A DNA stretch of 10,699 bases, from NCBI GenBank assembly GCA_900557585.1, contig USTJ01000010.1:1-10699 (forward strand), in the 5' to 3' direction. This DNA is from an uncultured Eubacteriales bacterium. Its GTDB lineage: Bacteria; Bacillota; Clostridia; Christensenellales; UBA1242. A program made the translations under genes and the position numbers. How positions within the stretch are numbered: position 1 is the first letter of the stretch; every line of letters starts with the position of its first letter. The notes beneath the pieces are model-generated. The model was not told the origin of the DNA, made no database searches, and saw only the letters and a list, made by a program, of their open reading frames with translations. Shown in pieces: positions 6,964 through 10,699 of this stretch.

Positions 6964-7356
6964 ATGCGTTTTTTACAGAGTCTTATAAAGATAAATGACA
7001 TATATTATATTTCAGAGCAACTAAAAAATATAAACAAAAATTATGAACTGTTTCTTAACATAAACACAAACAAATTTGAAGTTCATGACACATCGAAACC
7101 AAATAGTTTTGTTGTCTCATACAATAAATATCCAGACCAAAATTTGATTTTAAAACTTATTAAAAGTTTATCAATTTCATCACAAGAAATTTTTAATCAG
7201 ATTGAAAAACACAACCATGAACTTCATGAAAAACAAAACTTAAAAATAAATCAAATTGCTTCTGATTACTTTAATGAGATTTTCAATTTTTCAGAGAAAA
7301 TCACAAACGAAGTGTCAGCAGGCCAAATCAAAAAAATCTTAGAAAAAGGACAATAA
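6964..7356 (+). CDS. Small conserved-type phage protein of unknown function
   Basis: This 130-residue protein is the first gene after the terminator. I cannot name its family with confidence. The first half reads as beta-rich: YELFLNINTNKFEVHD (27-42), then SFVVSYNKYPDQNLILKLIKS (48-68). The second half is a long helix rich in Lys, Glu, Asn and Gln (about 72-130, with the polar HNHELHEKQNLK at 83-94). Phage head-to-tail regions often contain small proteins with this layout, an aspartate-rich strand section then a charged helix, between the capsid and adaptor genes. AAAGGAT lies about 11 bases before the ATG. Its stop is one base from the next start, so the two are co-translated. A virion-joining or chaperone role is inferred only from position. 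Confidence 0.8.
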   Translation: MRFLQSLIKINDIYYISEQLKNINKNYELFLNINTNKFEVHDTSKPNSFVVSYNKYPDQNLILKLIKSLSISSQEIFNQIEKHNHELHEKQNLKINQIASDYFNEIFNFSEKITNEVSAGQIKKILEKGQ

Positions 7357-7357
7357 A

Positions 7358-7930
7358 ATGACAAAAGAAATTCTTAAACTCACGGCAACGTTTCTTGGTC
7401 TTGACGAAGTATCAAACTATCTTTCATCAGAAGAAGAAACCGAACCAAGTGAGGAAGTGAAAAACCAAATAAATCAACTTATCATTTTCATGAACTATGT
7501 CATTCGTGAAATTGCAAAAGATTATTTCCCTTTAAATTTTAAAGAAACAATCAGTTCAGATCAAGAAGGTAAAATATTTTATAACAAACTTAAAAAGACA
7601 GCCATTCGCATTAAAGACATTAAAAACTTTCTTGACCTTTCATGCCACTTTGAAATTTTTCCAGAATATGTCAAGGTTGAAAGCCCAAGCACTGAATATA
7701 AAATTTTCTATTGCTATGTTCCAAAAAATATAAACAATATTACCGAAGAGGTTGAATTGCCCTTTGGTGTTGATTATTTTATTGTTTGTTTTGGAGTTGC
7801 GAGCGAATATCTTTCAAGTAAAGGTCTTTATGAGGAAGCAGAAATGTGGGAGAGCAAGTTCTTGAGCGAACTTAAAAGTATAAAGCATATTCATGGTGAA
7901 AGAAGATTTTTTGCAAGGAGACTTAAATAG
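7358..7930 (+). CDS. Putative head-tail adaptor/connector protein
   Basis: This 190-residue protein has AAAGGA 7 bases before its ATG, one base after the previous stop. The N-terminal third is helical (about 33-58, EEVKNQINQLIIFMNYVIREIAKDY). A beta-rich middle follows (about 65-125, ending KIFYCYVPK). The C-terminal helices at about 135-190 include the pattern LPFGVDYFIVCFGVASEYLSSKGLYEEAEMWESKF. A short proline and small-residue turn leading into 'G-A-EYL...G...eA..wE..f' is common in connector proteins that dock under the portal (the T7 gp11 / P22 gp4 role). The position between capsid and nozzle genes fits. The extreme C-terminus is basic (RRFFARRLK), possibly for contact with DNA or the portal. 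The match is by pattern, size and position, so treat the role as probable rather than proven. Confidence 0.7.
   Translation: MTKEILKLTATFLGLDEVSNYLSSEEETEPSEEVKNQINQLIIFMNYVIREIAKDYFPLNFKETISSDQEGKIFYNKLKKTAIRIKDIKNFLDLSCHFEIFPEYVKVESPSTEYKIFYCYVPKNINNITEEVELPFGVDYFIVCFGVASEYLSSKGLYEEAEMWESKFLSELKSIKHIHGERRFFARRLK
7915..7920 (+). promoter_or_regulatory. Shine-Dalgarno supporting a TTG start
   Basis: AAGGAG lies 10 bases before TTG at 7931, inside the end of the previous gene. The TTG directly abuts the TAG stop of that gene (zero-base gap), which favours translational coupling and supports TTG as the start codon. Confidence 0.65.
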
Positions 7931-9415
7931 TTGAAAAAACGAACTATTTTTCCAACTTCTAAAAAAGTTCAATTATCCATTCCATCTTTTGAAAAAGGCA
8001 TAAGTTTGAAATATGACAAAGCACTTACAAACTTCAACTATGCATCATCAATCGAAAACTTCTCGTTTGACACCGGCGCACTGACTGGCGGAATTGGTTT
8101 TGACAATATTTTTAGCCATATTGCAAAACCAAATGAAGCACAAACTCTTTCCACCGACCTTAAAAATATTGGGGACATTGAAAGGATTTTCTATTTTTAT
8201 AAATACAGCAGCACACTATGCCAAAAAGAGGACAAACTTGTTTTTGTTTCTGCATCACACCAAATTTACTATGTGGATTTACAGAAAACAAACAAACAAC
8301 TTTCTACGCTTCGAAACATTAAATTTACAAGCACACCAGACGCAATCAGATATCGTCTTAATGGTGAAGATGTTTTAATTTTCACAAGCGAGACAGACAA
8401 CATGACAGTTTGGGACGGCACAAATGCTCCATATGAAGTTCTTGACGCGCCACATATTTCATCAATGGCCGGTCACTTTGAAAGACTTTTTGCAACAGTT
8501 GACGGCGAGAAAAATTCAATTTGGTTTTCAGACGAACTTGACCCAACCGAATGGAGCGTAAGCCTTGATGAGGCAGGATTCATTGAACTGGTAGACGAAA
8601 GGGGAACTCTGAACAAAGTTGTTTCTTTCAATGACTATATATACATTTTCAGAGACTATGGAATTTCACGCCTTTCCGCATTTGGAAATCAAACGCAATT
8701 TTCTGCAAGCAACCTTTATGTTTCAAGCGGAAAAATATATCCAAAATCTGTTTGTGTTTGTGGCGACAAAATCATTTTTCTTTCCAGTGATGGACTGTAT
8801 AAATTTGATGGTGTTGACACAGTAAAAATTCTTGAAAACATTGAAAACGGATTTAAGAATATGGACAACAAAAATGCCATTTCTTGTTTTTATGGATCAA
8901 GTTATTTTCTTGCTTGCAACTTTCAAAACGGCACAGAATATCTTGACACTTTGCTTGAAATTGACACCGACAATTATAGTCTTAAAAGCATTGTTAAAGG
9001 CTATGATTTCAAATTCATTTCAAGCATACAATCAGAAACCGTGAATGGTGTTATTGCAGTTTTAAAGAAAACCAAAGAAAATGCATTTTTGGTTGGTTTT
9101 ATAGTGAAAAACGGCTCATATTTTGGCAAATCTACCAAAAAAGTGTGGAAATCACAAACATCAAACATTGGCGAAACTTTTGCAAATAAAGTTCTTCGAA
9201 GCGTGTTTGTCCAGACAGATTGTCCGGTTTTGATTAAAGTTTTTGATGGGGAAAAATATCACAATTTTCAGTTTGAATCTTCAAAAAAAGTATGCATGAA
9301 AAAGTGCATTATTCCACTTGTTGATTTCTCTTTTGAAATTGAATGTGAAAGCACTTCTTGCAATATAAAAAATCTAAAATTTGAATTTTTCACTCTAGGG
9401 AGAGAACCTAAATGA
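7931..9415 (+). CDS. Podovirus tail nozzle/hub protein, beta-propeller-like
   Basis: This 494-residue protein likely forms the lower part of the short tail, the job of T7 gp12 or P22 gp10. After an N-terminal strand segment (about 12-60, including GALTGGIGF) come repeated beta-blade-like units. These include LVFVSASHQIYYVDL (103-117), EDVLIFTSETDNMTVWDG (146-163), HFERLFATVDGEKNSIWFSD (182-201), ELDPTEWS (202-209), LNKVVSFNDYIYIFRDYGISRL (227-248) and GDKIIFLSSDGLYKFDG (278-294). The 'RLF....nsIWFSd..dPteW' signature is common in phage propeller proteins of the nozzle type. The C-terminal third (about 395-494) is a further beta domain that may contact fibres or the next protein. TTG is the only plausible start, since the next Met is residue 158. 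The stop overlaps the next start by four bases (ATGA). Confidence 0.82.
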   Translation: MKKRTIFPTSKKVQLSIPSFEKGISLKYDKALTNFNYASSIENFSFDTGALTGGIGFDNIFSHIAKPNEAQTLSTDLKNIGDIERIFYFYKYSSTLCQKEDKLVFVSASHQIYYVDLQKTNKQLSTLRNIKFTSTPDAIRYRLNGEDVLIFTSETDNMTVWDGTNAPYEVLDAPHISSMAGHFERLFATVDGEKNSIWFSDELDPTEWSVSLDEAGFIELVDERGTLNKVVSFNDYIYIFRDYGISRLSAFGNQTQFSASNLYVSSGKIYPKSVCVCGDKIIFLSSDGLYKFDGVDTVKILENIENGFKNMDNKNAISCFYGSSYFLACNFQNGTEYLDTLLEIDTDNYSLKSIVKGYDFKFISSIQSETVNGVIAVLKKTKENAFLVGFIVKNGSYFGKSTKKVWKSQTSNIGETFANKVLRSVFVQTDCPVLIKVFDGEKYHNFQFESSKKVCMKKCIIPLVDFSFEIECESTSCNIKNLKFEFFTLGREPK

Positions 9416-10699
9416 ACTATGGAAAAAGTGCATATTTAAAAGTTGTTGAACTTGAAAAGAAACTAAATTCATTTGACACAAAAAGCACAAGCGAAACAAA
9501 TTTTCTTGAATTTGACAAGACTAAAATTGGCGAAACTTTAAACGGAAAAACAACAATTTCTTTTCCAAGCATTGAACTTTATGCAGGAAAGGAAATCTGT
9601 TTTCAAATTAAAATTTGCGTGTCATCAAATCAAACCGACACACTTAAAACATCAATCAATCTTGACAAAACCTCAATTCATGTAGAACAATTTTCTGTTC
9701 AATCTGGAAGCAGTGAACACATTGTTATCAAGACCTTTTGTGCAACAGTTTCAAAAACACAATCGCTTGAACTTGTGTTTGAAAACAGCAGTGAAAACAA
9801 CATTGTTACAATTGAAAACATTAAACTTATCATCATGGGACTTTCAACAGTCCTTAGCAATGACCTTATTCAAATGAACGCGCTAGTATATTCCGACAAG
9901 GCCTTAATTTCGTTTATCGATTCGGGAAGACTGCTTTATCAAATTTGTAATCTTTCACCCGAAAACATAAATCAAGACAAATTTATTTTCTATTCAAACG
10001 CTTTGTCGCACTGTTTCATGAACACAGAAGACGAACAAACAAAAGAAAATATTGGACTTTTAATTGTCGGCCAAGACAAAACTCTTAAACTTGCATTTCC
10101 TTTTTCAAACAAACAAGAACTGACAATTGACCAAAACGTTTCATTCGTTTGCGGAACAAAACTTGAAAACCACAACGACGACAACATTATTGCTTATATA
10201 AAAAACGGCGAAATTTACTATGCAACAATCAACGCTGGAAGAGTTTTGAAAAGCAGAAAACTTTCTTTTTTGAAAGGCACTTTCAAAGAGATTTCAATTG
10301 CAACCGAAGACAACAGTGAATATGTATATTTGATTGTCACAAAAGAAGACAACTCGTCGTATATTTTACGTTCAGTTATTGAAGCCGACACCGGAAAGTT
10401 TGTGGACTTTGTGAAAGCAAAATATAGTTTTTCAGTGCAAAAATATATCGACATGGAACTTGCAGACAAGAGAACTATTGAACACCTTAAAATAAGCCAC
10501 AAGTTCATTGCAAACCCATATACTGTCTATGACAAATTCATTTCAGAAAAAGCAGTTTCGAAACTTAAAATTAAAATGCAAATGGAAAACACAACATATA
10601 CCGGCGGTGATGACGACACCATTCTTTACGGTGTGAAACTTGACAAAAGCAATCCTGTTGGACACTCTTGGGCAACCTATACAGACGACGCCGTTGGCT
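9412..10699 (+). CDS. Large beta-rich phage tail protein, 3' end beyond the window
   Basis: The frame is open from ATG at 9412 to the window end, giving 429 complete codons with no stop. AGGGAGAG lies 7 bases upstream, and the start overlaps the previous stop as ATGA. Residues about 25-145 look like a jelly-roll or carbohydrate-binding-type beta sandwich: alternating strands with polar turns, ending TIENIKLIIMG (135-145). After that, short hydrophobic strands recur with polar loops (for example IIAYIKNGEIYYATIN and EYVYLIVTKEDNSSYILRS), suggesting propeller- or fibre-like architecture. The end of the visible part carries TYTGGDDDTILYGVKL. Gene order after the nozzle fits a tail-tip, appendage or host-binding protein. 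I do not recognise a specific family, and no enzyme active site is visible. Confidence 0.85.
   Translation, partial: MNYGKSAYLKVVELEKKLNSFDTKSTSETNFLEFDKTKIGETLNGKTTISFPSIELYAGKEICFQIKICVSSNQTDTLKTSINLDKTSIHVEQFSVQSGSSEHIVIKTFCATVSKTQSLELVFENSSENNIVTIENIKLIIMGLSTVLSNDLIQMNALVYSDKALISFIDSGRLLYQICNLSPENINQDKFIFYSNALSHCFMNTEDEQTKENIGLLIVGQDKTLKLAFPFSNKQELTIDQNVSFVCGTKLENHNDDNIIAYIKNGEIYYATINAGRVLKSRKLSFLKGTFKEISIATEDNSEYVYLIVTKEDNSSYILRSVIEADTGKFVDFVKAKYSFSVQKYIDMELADKRTIEHLKISHKFIANPYTVYDKFISEKAVSKLKIKMQMENTTYTGGDDDTILYGVKLDKSNPVGHSWATYTDDAVG

Noticed and set aside
878..10699. Possible stop-codon recoding, as in some gut phages
   Set aside because: Genes end with TAA, TGA and TAG at sensible places with immediately adjacent or overlapping starts, so the standard bacterial code explains the window.
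1..10699. CRISPR arrays, tRNA genes, insertion sequences, integrase or defence genes
   Set aside because: Reading both strands showed no regularly spaced repeats, cloverleaf-like segments, transposase or recombinase motifs; every long gap is accounted for above.

Overview
The window is the packaging, head and short-tail module of a tailed phage, most likely a prophage or prophage remnant of a low-GC Gram-positive (Clostridia-like) gut bacterium. The base composition is strongly A+T rich. Codon choice is biased to AAA, GAA, GCA, CTT, ACA and CCA. Purine-rich Shine-Dalgarno sites precede most genes, and GTG and TTG starts occur beside ATG. TAA, TGA and TAG all end genes, so the ordinary bacterial code applies. 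The lineage is inferred from style; no taxonomic marker gene is present.

Left edge (1-877): a leftward, 3'-truncated gene encodes a secreted or membrane-anchored protein with bacterial SH3-like repeats. It is host-like in character and was recovered by reading the minus strand directly. It is followed by a 212-bp A+T-rich divergent intergenic region holding a compound inverted repeat.

Centre (878-6864): a tightly packed rightward cluster encodes the large terminase, a protein resembling the C-terminal half of small terminases, a 59-residue zinc-ribbon-like protein, a P22-type portal, a scaffold-like protein and an HK97-fold major capsid protein. A near-ideal intrinsic terminator (perfect 15-bp stem plus a T run) follows the capsid gene.

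Right part (6964-10699): rightward genes continue with a small conserved-type protein, a probable head-tail adaptor, a beta-propeller-like tail nozzle or hub protein, and a large beta-rich protein that runs off the window. No tail-tube, sheath or tape-measure gene lies between the adaptor and the propeller protein, and the portal is of the long P22 type, so the layout suggests a short-tailed (podovirus-like) virion.

How the genes work together: terminase packages DNA through the portal into a procapsid built by the capsid protein on the scaffold. The adaptor and nozzle then close the portal and form the short tail. No integrase, repressor, replication, lysis, tRNA, IS or CRISPR sequence is visible. 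The points most worth a second look are the terminase small-subunit candidate without an N-terminal HTH, placed after the large subunit; the strong terminator inside the late gene cluster; and the abrupt junction between the SH3-protein gene and the terminase.
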